Assembly (NCBI GenBank): GCA_019722365.1
Contig: JADFUC010000271.1
Location: forward strand, 1 to 64,000
Length of the DNA: 64,000 bases
Source: Lithospermum erythrorhizon
Lineage: Eukaryota; Streptophyta; Magnoliopsida; Boraginales; Boraginaceae
Direction of reading: 5' to 3'
Below are positions 47,576 to 58,566 of this stretch, in pieces. Each line of letters opens with the position of its first letter. The stretch's first letter is position 1. The position numbers and the translations under genes were made by a program. The notes below the pieces were generated by a model that was not told the DNA's origin, did not search any database, and was given only the letters and a program-made list of their open reading frames with translations.

Positions 47576-47702
47576 CACCAAACTTCCACGACAAAAAAAC
47601 CGACCATGCATTCCACACAATCGGTTATTTTTTAATACAAAAAACGTCCGACTATGTGGAATGCGATCAGTGTTCAACAAGGCCTTGGAAACTTTGGTGC
47701 TT
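47576..47702. repeat. Imperfect foldback element
   Basis: GCACCAAACTTCCA at 47576 pairs with TGGAAACTTTGGTGC at 47688-47702. The inner CCGACCATGCATTCCACA (about 47599-47617) pairs with TATGTGGAATGCGATCAG (about 47653-47671). The AT-rich loop lies at about 47620-47645. The pairing is interrupted, as in an aged inverted-repeat insertion. Confidence 0.6.
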
Positions 47703-47982
47703 CTGAGCGTGGAATATAGTGGAATCTGAATAAGAAAATGGCAGAACATTTTATAATATAAAATTCAGGGACTATGAGGTTGACTAGATTACATTTTTTG
47801 TGCAAGTCCGTTCACAACAAAGTTACAATTGAAGTAGTACGTAGTAGTACATCTATGATAAACAAGAGAATAATAACAAGTCATGAAAAGAAGAGAAAGC
47901 TCATTTTGGCTTGTACTATTTTTATTAGCTAGTGAGATGAAGTTGGTTTCTTGAAGCAAATGGAATGGTGCTTAATCTTCCT

Positions 47983-49922
47983 TCAACTTCCAACCTCTGC
48001 AATGCTTTGCAATGCTGGTCTCCATTGCCCTCCACCACCATTGTGATGCCTTCTGCTACTCATACTAGTGCCAATTCTTCCACTTCCATCTCCTCCGCCT
48101 TGGAAAACCTCTTGCTCGCCCTGTTGGGAACTGACCCCCTGGAAAGAAAAATTGAAAAAATACGTAGTTTGATTCGAGATGAATAACTTTAAACAATATT
48201 AAATGCGAGATAGAATGGCGATGATGTTTTTTTAATCGATTGATTTAGCAATTAATCTACAATAAAAATTCATTTGCACTCGAAAATGAAATCCTGTCCA
48301 TGTGACTATTATTAAACTCCGAGAATAAAGTGTAGTACTTGAAATGCATATTCTTGATAATTGATAGAAATGAAAAGCACATGGCCAGTGACCTTTCAAG
48401 AAATAATGCAAGCAACATAATTATAAGCCAGCCTTGATTTCTTTGTGTAACAACATTAATTTCATTCGAAAATCTAAACATTACTAGTGAATGGAATCAA
48501 GTGTCTCGAATTGTGTTACTATGATCAGATACTTTGTAAAGTATGAATAAAAGCAGTACTTTTTCAAGATCTGTTGCATAAAAATGTTATGCCAACTTGC
48601 ATTCTTCAAGAAAGTTTCTTTAATTTTACCCCCAAACACAAAAGGGAATCAGCCTAAAGACTTTATTTTTTTATTCATCACACGAGCAGAGACTTTCTTT
48701 ATTAATCATCTGATCTTTGCAGATCTTAAGATGCCCTCATTAGGAGACTTTACACAGCATCAAACCCTTTAATCATTTAAAAATTTACAAATATTGAGTT
48801 AATAGAGTGACATAATTTAAATGCATTATTATACGAAGTACTATTATATTTTGCACCGAGTATTAATGTAAGTAATCATTCAATTTTGAAATGGAAGGAT
48901 AACAAATTATTACTCCCCATGGCCTCAATTTAAATGTGAATTTTGACTAACCACAATTACAAAAAATCCATTTTACTCTAAATTACTATTCTTTCTAATA
49001 TTTTTGAATGTTAGAACTTTTACATGTAATTATTTGGGGTATAGTATCTATGCTCTGAAAAAAAAAATGATTCTTTGTATCAATGAATTATTTGTTCAAG
49101 GTTACAAGGTAGGTGATTATAAGTTTGCAAAAGTCTCAAAGTTAAAATGAGATGAAGGGAGTAATACTAACTTACTAACACCCAACAAATTTCATATTTC
49201 CAAAAAATCTAAGTTCATAATTAATTCTAAGGCAAAACTTGAAACTTATATGTGTAGAATGACTACAATTATAATTACCTTAGCAGAGTTTCCATTTGGC
49301 AATTTGGGCTTCAATTTAAGTAGTGGAACATTATTTGGCAACTTTCTTTTGGTGTCTAGACCACCGCTCTCCTTCAACAATTTCCCGAGCTTAACACATT
49401 TCTTTGCAGCAAACTCTTTCAGAACATCTACATATGTTGGAAACAATTTAAAACATAAATTATAATCACCTTCAATCATGTATTCATGTGCTACAATTTG
49501 TCCAATACTTTGTTAAGATCATAATATATGTATTATTTATGTTTATTAACTAATTTAAAATTATGTATCCTATCATCTTGACCTTAACGAATTACAATAT
49601 AAGTTAACGTTTTATCACGTTATCGTACAAAGTATAACATACGATTTTCGAACTTAATTTTTTTACCTTCAAAGCTAACGAGTCGATAGACATGTCCCAT
49701 GACCAAAGTGTCATCAGGTCTAAGAAGCTTCAACTGCTTAACTGGAAGTCCATTTTCAGTCCTCCCTCCAACAGGAGAAGCAATGATAAGTGCCACATAA
49801 TGACCTGGATTCGAACTCATGACTTCATGGGCACTAATGGACCAATAAATCCTCTCAACTTTGTTACTCCCTGGATGATGAATCAGTACCGTTGCTGCCT
49901 CCGAAGCTTGACAATTCCCCAT
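47983..49922 (-). CDS. PADRE (DUF4228) domain protein, N-myristoylation signal
   Basis: Three exons (high to low): 49922-49667, 49427-49279, 48138-47983. Total 561 nt, 186 aa. The protein begins MGNCQA, a good N-myristoylation site with an adjacent palmitoylatable Cys. It continues with the DUF4228 body (KVERIYWSISAHEVM, LKLLRPDDTLVMGHVYRLVSFE, then DVLKEFAAKKCVKLGKLL) and ends QWRPALQSIAEVGS. Plant PADRE proteins are small, often induced by pathogens and abiotic stress. Their biochemical role is not established. The long second intron contains a MITE. Confidence in the last exon rests on the family-typical WRPALQSIAE ending and phase agreement. Confidence 0.9.
48908..49166. mobile_element. 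Stowaway-like MITE in PADRE gene intron 2
   Basis: TATTACTCCCCATGGCCTCA (48908) pairs with the reverse complement of TGAGATGAAGGGAGTAATA (ending 49166). The ~260-base insert has a TA target and an AT-rich, non-coding interior. Confidence 0.7.
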
Positions 49923-51223
49923 TTCTTGAATGTTTTGGAATCAAGAATTCACTTGGGTTTTGTAAAGTGATTGAGTATATTTATATATTTGATGGAATTA
50001 ATGAAATGAAGAAGTGGTTGAAAGGTTTTGGAGACGTATGAGCTAAGGCTTTCTTTAATGAAGGAGCAGAGTTATTATTTATTAACCAATATAATAAATG
50101 TGAGTTTTGCAGGTATAGATGAAGAAGCTGACGATAACTTTACTTGCATAGAGTAGATCGTACGGCTAGAAATTCAGAGAAAAACAGAGGTGATGGAATT
50201 CAAGAAAATGAGATTACATGCAACTATGCAAGTGATGATTATAGGGTGAAGAAAAAGAGGGGGAGGAGAAGCAGAGTGGTAAAAAAGGAATAGGATGAAG
50301 ATGATGGATAGATGCAGAGAAGAGTATGTATTAATAGAAGGGGTGGGAATGATTCGTTTGTTATATTCACGTACGATAATTTATGTTATATTTCGTTAAG
50401 ATTATAATATTTGTTTTATTTATTTTTTAAAAATAAAAATAAAACATGTAAATTTTTTAACAAAATATAATAAAGATTGTCACAAAAAATATAACAAGAT
50501 GATTCGAACTCTAGAGTTAAAATGTTAACTGGAAGTAGAAAGACGTGGAGTGTTGGTTCGGAAAAATGGGCAGAGACTGCTATATCTGGTGTAAGGGTAG
50601 TAGTTTAATACTGCATTTTGCAGGTGAAAATAGAGTAGAGGGGTGTGGTGGGGAGGGCCCGCAAATGTCAACTTCCACTTCAATTACTCTGGAGAGAGCC
50701 ATGCAACTACTATCATTTGTAAAATCAAATGGTTTTAATACATAGAGTTTATTTATGATCATTTGATCATAGAAAGTCAAAAATAGTCCATTTAATTTGA
50801 AGATTATGAGGTCCCCATAAGTCCATAACCATGTACTGTATACCATATTATTAATGATATTGTTAATATGGTAGTCTGAAATAATGCCAAGTAGCAAACA
50901 GAAAATGAAACATCACTTTAGATGAGTTACGTTGGTGGTCTGCTTTGGTTAGGTCATCCACCATTGATGGATACAAATCAACTTTAGTACTATGCTGTAT
51001 AGTTCTTCACACGTGCATATCTTTTTCGAGGCACATCGTATAAAGTACTTGCTCTTAACATGTAACTATGATTCATAATATTATCCTTTTGGTTTTATGA
51101 TTTAAAAATGATTGAATTTGATCACTTGTATTTCAAAATGATCGAATTCGATCACTCCTGCCCACGTAGATCGTTAAATTCCATCTGTTTCGACATGTTA
51201 GTGGGAGTATTTTCTTTGCTACA
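49923..51223. other. PADRE gene promoter and intergenic DNA
   Basis: A TATA-like TATATTTATATATTT (about 49974-49988) lies ~55 bases upstream of the - strand start codon. The rest contains purine-rich stretches (50150-50340) and AT-rich DNA. No gene or repeat is recognised. Confidence 0.4.
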
Positions 51224-51587
51224 AACCTCTTCGGGATTGAGAGTGAACACGAAAATCTGCTCAGGAAACCTAAAGGAGCCAGCTGAGAACTCTGTGACTC
51301 CGCCTTCAATGGTTGAACAACTTATAGCAATAGGTATCAACAAAACATATCAATTAGCCAAGCACAGATTCAAATAAAACAGCTAATAACATTGCTTTAT
51401 ATGGTTCCTAAGTAAACCGTAATTCCATCTTTGATATTAAACAATTAAAACAGCCATTTTTCTTCCAGTAAGAAAGTTACTACAGCTCTTGAAGAATTGA
51501 GAGAATACAAATTGTGGCTGGCATTCTACAAACTCCGCTCAGAACTCGAGCAAACTGAGGAAGATCATTGCTCTGTCAGGCACTGAC
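51224..51587 (+). pseudogene. Two coding-like exon fragments, family not recognised
   Basis: 51224-51333 reads LLQTSSGLRVNTKIC, then KEPAENSVTPPSMVEQLIA, and reaches a donor-like GGTATC. After TTTTTCTTCCAG (ending about 51468) the sequence reads KKVTTALEELREYK, then LWLAFYKLRSELEQTEED, and ends at a TGA near 51587. The second piece looks like a helical C-terminal exon. The two do not join in phase as read, so I treat them as remnants. Confidence 0.35.
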
Positions 51588-51696
51588 ATAGTGATGTGAA
51601 ACTAAAAATGATTCATAAGGTAACAGATTTGGCTTGCTTGTTTTCAGGAAAATAGTAAAATCAGAAAATGTGATTTGAGTTGAGTTCAACATGAAC

Positions 51697-53199
51697 CTTT
51701 AAGAGAGGTGTATGGCGGAACCTTCACCTGCATATAAATAGTATGCAAGAAAGTACTGGGTTAGACCAAAATGTTCATTAGAACAATAAAGAAGAACACT
51801 GTGAAGCACTATTTTAGAACTTCTATGAAATGGACTTTCTCGGGCAATGAACAAGAGCACATATATTCTGATTACCCACCTTCTCTATGTCTGTCAACAA
51901 ATGGGCACGGCATAGAAAATTCAATAAGAGAAACTTCTTCGAACAATTCATTACTTGCATTCAACTTATAGCTGAATAAATCATAAGATCATCATGCCTT
52001 TTAAAACAAATTATGATTATCCAAGTGATTAAAGTTTACACATCATGGAGCGTGTCATTCACAACTAAATCTTTTTACTCCAAAGCATGATATAGATGGC
52101 CATACCTTATAATCCCAACCATGTCTTTCAGCAAATTCTTTCGCAGATTCTTCACTGTCAAAACTTAAAGCAGAATCACCAACATTGGCATATGGGTCTC
52201 CTGTCGATGTCCAACCCATCAATGGATTTTCCCATCTACAAGGAAGTTGTCAACATATATTCATTAGGTCAAACATCCAGAAACAAAGGCCAAAATCTGC
52301 ATCACTATGAAGCCAAAGGAGACCACTCCATTACAATTCCATTGTTGCGGGAACTTTTCTTTAAAGGATATGGGAAGTTTGATACACAGATCCACCTTTA
52401 TATGGAGAAGGGGAGGGATTAACTTAATCTAGATTTACTTGTTTAGACATGAGTGGGCTCCTTAAATATTCAACGATATTCACCCTTGCATGTTGCAAGC
52501 CACGCAGGGTGGGCGTACAAACAAGAAGACACATGAACCTTCATATGAATCTGATTGTAAAGGTTAAACTACTTACTCAAGGGAGAGCCATGATGCAGAA
52601 TTATACAGACAGGTTTGGTTTTGTTCACAGTACATTTATCAACGGCAACTTTGCAGTACATATTTCTATCAAGTGCCTCTAAAGAGGCTCCCGCCTAAGC
52701 GAGGTAAGGGGTCGGATTGAACACAACCTTACCCCTGTGCTAACAGGGAGGATTAACAGGAAGTCAGAAATAATTGGAGGAATTCAAACTGTAAACATAC
52801 TTTTGTGTTGACATAAAGTTTATTTTCCATTTGCCAACCTTCCCCGATCCTTGTTGAGTAGCTGTTCTAGCTGGTGAAAATATGACAACCTACATTATCC
52901 AGTTTTCCGCATTATCAAACAATCAGTAGACAAAACAAAAATGGTTATCGATAACACATAGTAATTGTCTAATACTCAATATCAGAACCCTAGAGGCCTA
53001 AACACCTCAAATCCATCATTTCTCTCAATTTTTTGAGAAAATAAAAAAGGGACATAGTTTGCGGGGAAGATGGTCTTGAGGGATGCCGGAGACGAGTTCA
53101 ACATCACCGAATTTGATCTCATTTTCAATTGAGAAAATGATTCAATAATCATTGCAGAGAAGAAGACATTTTCCAACAAGATCAGACCTCAGCCATGTT
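51697..53199 (-). pseudogene. Intron-bearing pseudogene of mitochondrial complex I subunit NDUFS4
   Basis: Pieces in gene order on the - strand: about 53130-53058 (EIKFGDVELVSGIPQDHLP), 52889-52801 ([19 protein letters not shown], then [10 protein letters not shown]), 52235-52106 ([20 protein letters not shown], then FAERHGWDY) and 51727-51697 (KVRHTPLLK after dropping one C). This is the 18-kDa Fe-S-associated subunit (FRO1 in Arabidopsis) of NADH:ubiquinone oxidoreductase. Defects: an in-frame TGA upstream of the first piece, a first donor reading CTATGT where GTATGT is expected (53057), a one-base insertion in the last piece, and no C-terminus. Exons 2 and 3 are intact and phase-compatible. 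A SINE-like repeat sits in the second intron. Introns are kept, so it is not a retrocopy. Confidence 0.8.
52674..52755 (+). repeat. SINE-like repeat
   Basis: TGCCTCTAAAGAGGCTCC at the start, then AAGGGGTCGGATTGAACAC and CCTTACCCCTGTGCTAACAG. It shares block order with 17981-18086 and 26 exact bases with 36672-36697 (inverted). It lies in an intron of the NDUFS4-like pseudogene. Confidence 0.6.
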
Positions 53200-53750
53200 T
53201 GAAATTAAGTGGAAGTGATAACTTTAATATTTTAATATGAATTATGAAAAATACATACATGTAAGTGAAATTTTAATACTTTGTAATATATGGAATTATG
53301 GATTTTGGTTTTTATCTAGTGGATCACACACAGATTTGCTATATAAACTATTTTAATAAAATCGAGGTTGTATGTTGAAAACATTTAAGATTGTTTTCAT
53401 TTTGTACATTATAGTTTATTGTTAATAAGAGCTATCTGGTGAAATTGTTTTTTACTCAAACAATAACAATGTTAAGAGGAGGAAGAATTTTGTGAAGAAA
53501 GATGATAACTAAAAATCTCTATAACTCTCCATTTGAGCTTTGTGAAGGATACATATGAAGAAGTACAAGGGCTTCACATTTAGCTTTTAGATTTCGAATG
53601 CTTAACGAGCCAGTCAATGACTTGGTCGATATTTGTTGAGTTCTTGCACGAGATCATAAAGCAGCATACCTCTCTCTCAGTGTAATGTCAGATTTCCTGC
53701 ATTTAACTTTCATGACTCTTCATCGACATTTTTAACTTACATTTGGCCAG

Positions 53751-54372
53751 TCAAAGCCTCTTTAGACAAGGCGAGCAAAGCAGGTCATGGAGTTCACTCT
53801 TGGAGACGTTGAGGTTGTCAAGATCAGCAGCATCGACAACATAACTGCAGGAGAGTAAAAGCATCAATCATAGGAAACTAAAGTTTACAAGTTAGCATAA
53901 GCGATAAAATTGAAGTAGGTGCCTCAACTAAGTCAAAATTTAGTTTCAACGGGAAAGAATCAAATGGTCATGAGCAGAGTGGTTACATACACAATAGCAG
54001 AAACTGCACTGCAGTATCTCTCCCACATGCTGCGGAATCTAGGTTGTCCTCCGAGATCCCACAACTTTATTGTAACATTACCCTTAGTCACCTTACGCAT
54101 ATTGAATCCAACCTAGAGATCAAACATGGTTGATTGCATTAGAATAAGCTCAATTTGGACAAAAAACAACAGTTAAGCTAAACTAAAAAAGGAAGCGTCA
54201 GATCACTGGAGATTACCGTTGGAAACATGTCTTCACTATAGCCACCAGTCTACAAGCAAAATGATTCATAAAACAAAGTCAAAACTCAACAAATGAAGAA
54301 AACATAGAAAAATGACCAACTTACAGCGACAACATTGACAAGTGAAGTTTCATTTCCTGCTTGAAAAAGAGG
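53751..54372 (-). pseudogene. Intron-bearing ARL8-like small GTPase pseudogene lacking its P-loop
   Basis: Pieces in gene order: 54372-54325, 54249-54217 (TGGYSEDMFPT), 54112-53991 ([20 protein letters not shown], then [14 protein letters not shown]) and 53844-53751 (YVVDAADLDNLNVSKSELHD, then a stop). These match plant ARL8, an Arf-like GTPase of endosomal/vacuolar membranes. The first piece has LFFKQEM in one frame and TSLVNVVA in another. About 34 bases that should encode the GTP-binding GLQNAGK loop are missing. After HDLL the family sequence is lost. Splice sites of the middle exons look good. It is non-functional as a GTPase. Confidence 0.8.
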
Positions 54373-55735
54373 CTGCAATAAAGTAAAATTTGTCACACAT
54401 GAGCCAAGGAGAAATATAATTTACAACATAATTAAACAAAACAAAAACAAAATATTAGCACATAACGAGGTTAAGCTCAATATATTAAAATAAAATAAAA
54501 TAAGCCCTGCAACAATCTTACTAAATATATATGTTCATCTAATTTCTAATCCAATGAGTTGGTCTTGAGATGGATTTGTTGTTTATAACGCAAATGATAC
54601 ACCTTAAACTCAATGATATACCTGAGACAAGAACAATCTCTCTGAATAATAGAATATATGGCGCATTTTATAGAGCTTGTGTTTGAGCTTTCCTTATATA
54701 ATGTAGGACAATCTGGGGCTTCAATTTGCAATACAAAACCTTTACTTAATAAAATAGTCTTAAATAGAGCTACCTGCCAATTTCTGAAATATCTTGCATC
54801 GAGCTTGATTCGATAAATACGTTTTAGTTGAAGCAGATCTTAATAATCATGAAAGTTTTCTTATTCGCATAATCTTCTCGCATCACATCGAATCTTACTA
54901 TTCAAAACACAATCTCTTTTGATTCTCTATCTTGAATACTCGATTCATTCTGTATTATAGTATGTAATGAAAATACCCCTTTCACATATTACCATATTCA
55001 ATAAAATTAGAAAATATATGCATAGATTATGACGATAGCGAGCTTCTACTTGACTATTTTGACAGTGGATACAGCAACTTTGTCATTCTTTCGATTTTGG
55101 TTAGCAACAAAAATAGTACTTGTCTCATGACTACCATGGTGTATTGAAAAAAGGTTAGTAAAGAAAAACGTGCCTAAAATACATAACACAACAAATTTAA
55201 GAACAACAAAAGCCATAAAAAAAAATACTCCGTATAAAATGATTACACAATATCTTGGGGACAACATACGTAGGAGACAATACTATTATGTCTCGGATTC
55301 ACATAATATGATGAAATGACAGCACAATAAACCGAAAACAAATGGAAAATAATTAACGTGACATAATTTAGTACCTTCTAAACCCAACTGAGAAAAGCGA
55401 CAAAAATACCCATGATGACATTGGCCGCAATTTATATTCAAATTGTTAAAATATTATTTAAGGCAGCTAATTTTAACTGAGATTGGTAATGGCGTGGACC
55501 AATGGCTGATGAGTGAGAATGGTTCGGTCACGGATGTAGAAGAGAGATGGGTGCACCGTTAGACGTGTTAAAGGAACCGGAGGCCCTGTCTCAGGCCCCA
55601 TGTCATAGGAACCGGCCCGGCCACTAAACATATGCTAAACCTATTCACTCCTCACGGGCCTTAAACAATGGTACCCTAAATGCACAAGCTACTCCATTTA
55701 TCCACTTTCAATAATAATTCAAAAAATCATTTTAG
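54373..55735. other. Intergenic DNA, no feature recognised
   Basis: AT-rich, without convincing coding. 55490-55650 is a GC-richer patch (GGAACCGGAGGCCCTG, CATAGGAACCGGCCCGGC) of unknown origin. Confidence 0.3.
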
Positions 55736-56430
55736 TTATAAATGATACCACGTATAACACACGATTGCCCGTTTATTACACAATACCACGTATGAAAGCT
55801 TACACAAATTCCGATACTCGGCCTCAACCTACTATGGAGGATATCCTGCTTATCAGCATCGTCATTGAGTGATCAATGATAGTTGGAGTCGATTCAGAAC
55901 CACCGTGATACAAATGGGAGATGATCGCGTTGTTTGAGGTTATCGGTGGACAATATGTGAGGGGAGTGATCAGGGTTTGGGAGGTGATAGATCACGGAGG
56001 AATCGGGAGTGTCAGGGGAGATTCGGGGAAGATGTCATGGATGAAAAGACACAAGAATGATTGTGTTTGTGTTATGCTTATGTATTTTATGATTTGGATA
56101 TTGACGTATTCGTATTTTGAACAATCTAGTTGATGTTATCTCGTATTTGAACAAATTAATGTTCATGTCATCGAACAATTCCATTTTCATGTTATGATGT
56201 TATCTCGTACTTAGTTTTGATGTTTATGTTGGTGTATTTGAAAGTTTGCTTAAGTTCTGTTTTGCTATTGTATCTATTATACTACAAGTTTTTAGTAATA
56301 AGCAGGAGGGCGTGTAAAGGATATGGTACCCCATTTAAAACTGAAAAAATGCATGTTTTTTTGTAATAAACGGGGTACCGTTACACTTAAGTGAGGTACC
56401 GTTTATTACCGTCCTGAGGGGCCGAATACC
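55736..56430. repeat. Possible inverted-repeat element
   Basis: CCGTTTATTACACAATACCACG (about 55769-55790) on the left and TGTAATAAACGGGGTACC (about 56362-56379) on the right are inverted copies around CCGTTTATTAC. Further GGTACCG and ATACCACG words occur at both ends. The interior has a short open frame (55921-56133) that I do not believe. Termini are uncertain. From 56431 to 56856 no feature is recognised. Confidence 0.35.
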
Positions 56431-56856
56431 AAACGAATATGTTGGGGGCTCGAGAAACGGGGCCATGGCTTTTTGTGATCGATACTTCGCCCCACCGTCG
56501 GATTAGTTAATAAGCGGATTGAGGCTCGTTCATGGGCATGCGGTGCCTCGACCGAATTCTTGGGCAAGTAAAATATTAAAACAAAGATGATAACGCCTTG
56601 AGCCGGAGATAAAACGAATAAAAATATAATTACCTAACTTTTCGTTCAATTTCTTATATTTATAATTTGTAATTTATATCATTGGAAAAACCCGAAAAAA
56701 GCCTTGAGACAATATTTCATAATTTTCGATATTTTCAACCAAACACACCTACCAAGTATCGAATATCCAGAGGCATGCCAGCCACTAAGTCCACTCACTA
56801 CTGCATATAATACTCCATCAAAGCTATCACAACAAACAACATGAATTGAAATCAAC

Positions 56857-56954
56857 AATTCTCAGAGAGACAAAGAATGAGGCTAAAGGAAGACATGGGA
56901 TTTTCTTAAAGGGTGGTTGCCTCTCTTCCCTCAAGCCTATGACTTCTTTCAATT
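56857..56954 (+). ncRNA. Hairpin-forming sequence, copy 1 (MIRNA-like candidate)
   Basis: The 5' arm (about 56879-56900, GAGGCTAAAGGAAGACATGG) pairs with the 3' arm (56917-56937, TGCCTCTCTTCCCTCAAGCC) through AGGCT, GGAAGA and GG blocks. Outer pairing extends toward AATT at both ends. The orientation is arbitrary. A diverged copy with a stronger stem lies at 58477-58566. I do not recognise a known plant microRNA in either arm. Confidence is for a real, duplicated hairpin, not for a processed RNA. Confidence 0.35.
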
Positions 56955-57624
56955 CTAAACAAACCAACAGCCCTTTAGTTTTCCTGGGAAAATGGAACAT
57001 ACATACAGTACTCAGTATTCAGCTATTATTCACCAGCATCTATCTATATATATATATATACTCCCTCCATTTCCATTTATTTTAATCATTACTGGACAAC
57101 TTTTTGGGACATGAAAACAGGAACAACTAAACAAGAGGCTGTGATGATGTTTCTTGTTCTCTCTGAGAAAGAGGCATTGAGGTTGGATTGAGTCGTATCT
57201 TGGCCGGGCAATAGGGCCGGATGGTATTATTAATGCAACCGCTTAATTTGCATCCATGGCGGTTTTAACTACCTCTTTGCCTCCTTTATTCACAGATCTG
57301 AGCCTCACTTTTATTATGTTTAAGATCATTCATCTAGCTAACTGGTTCTCACCATCAAGAAAATTTGAATTACTAATTATTTTTTTTCTGATTTATAAAT
57401 GCATTTGGATCTTAATCTTAGTAAGTGGTTGCACGGAGAAATTTATTTTTCTACCTCCCCTTCGTCCTCCTTCATGCTTTTGTCGGTGCTTTCTTAGTAA
57501 TTATTTCCTGCTTTATAAAATTATATTCATGAATTGATTGAGAATATTATAATAGTTATGTTATAACTTTTCAATGTTTAACCTAGCTGAACTGTTATAC
57601 AAACCAAAACAGTATGAAGTTCAG

Positions 57625-57684
57625 TATGAAGTTGGGGTGAAATGACTATTTTGCATGAAGTTGGGGGTGAAATGACTATTTTGC
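57625..57684. repeat. Short tandem repeat, ~30-bp unit
   Basis: ATGAAGTTGGGGTGAAATGACTATTTTGC is followed directly by the same unit with one extra G. It lies in otherwise featureless AT-rich DNA (57340-58440). Confidence 0.75.
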
Positions 57685-58476
57685 CTAGTAGGTAGAAGCA
57701 TCGAAGAACGATCCTAAAGTAAGTGGAGGATCTTCATATATATTTTTGTACCCAATTCTCTGAGTCTTGAGGTTCAATGCTACAAATAAATAAAAATGGT
57801 TAACATATAATGATTATCGTCAATTACTCAATTAGGCAGTGGCTAATTTTAGAAGAGACGAAAGGATTAAGGTGGGAATGCACTTTCTAATATTTTGAAA
57901 ATTTTAAAATTTGTAATATAACTATAAATTATTTCACATAAACTATAACAATTGCCCCCTCAATAATAAAAAAATTATTTAAATATATTTAATATTTTTG
58001 GCCTCGTCCTTGTGAAGCTCATCCAACTGCAATTAGGTTACCATTGAATTTAATCACATGGTATTTAGAAAAAAATTTATCTTTCTGATAGTTAATTGTT
58101 TATGATTTAATATATTTTTTTATAATTTCAATGTAGTTTTACGTTTTAATATAATTTTTTACAATCCAATGTATCTTTATAATTTCTTAATAAAATATTT
58201 TTATCTAAATAATCATTTTGAAATGCAGAAATTATAATAATAAGTTTTCATACCCACCTACTAAAATAATTTTGGTCTTAACCATCAAATTTAAAGAATG
58301 TCATAAACATTTTTGTGATTTAAGGCATGACAATGACACACATTACTAGTAGTGGTTGTTGGAAAACTAAATGACATAAAACTATTACCTCAAAAACGTG
58401 GAGATGAATGACCTGCCAAGTGTTACCATTACTTGATGTCTAAACACTCACAAAAAATGAAGCTAAACTTATTATT

Positions 58477-58566
58477 GTTGAGAGACAAAGAATGAGGCTG
58501 AGCAGAGAGGGGATTTTTAGGGTGGTTGCTCCTCTCTACTCAAGCCTATGATTTCTCTCATCAATT
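58477..58566 (+). ncRNA. Hairpin-forming sequence, copy 2 (MIRNA-like candidate)
   Basis: The 5' side TTGAGAGACAAAG, then GAGGCTGAGCAGAGAGGGG, pairs with the 3' side GCTCCTCTCTACTCAAGCC, then TTTCTCTCATCAA. This gives a stem of roughly 40 pairs with a few bulges and a loop of about 12-16 bases (around TTTTTAGGGTGG). Stem length, loop size and near-symmetry fit a plant MIRNA precursor. Where copies 1 and 2 differ in the stem, changes partly occur on both sides. No known microRNA was recognised. Confidence 0.4.

Noticed and set aside
57120..57165. GTGATGAT ... CTGA as a C/D-box snoRNA
   Set aside because: The boxes are only about 20 bases apart with no terminal stem, too short for a C/D snoRNA.
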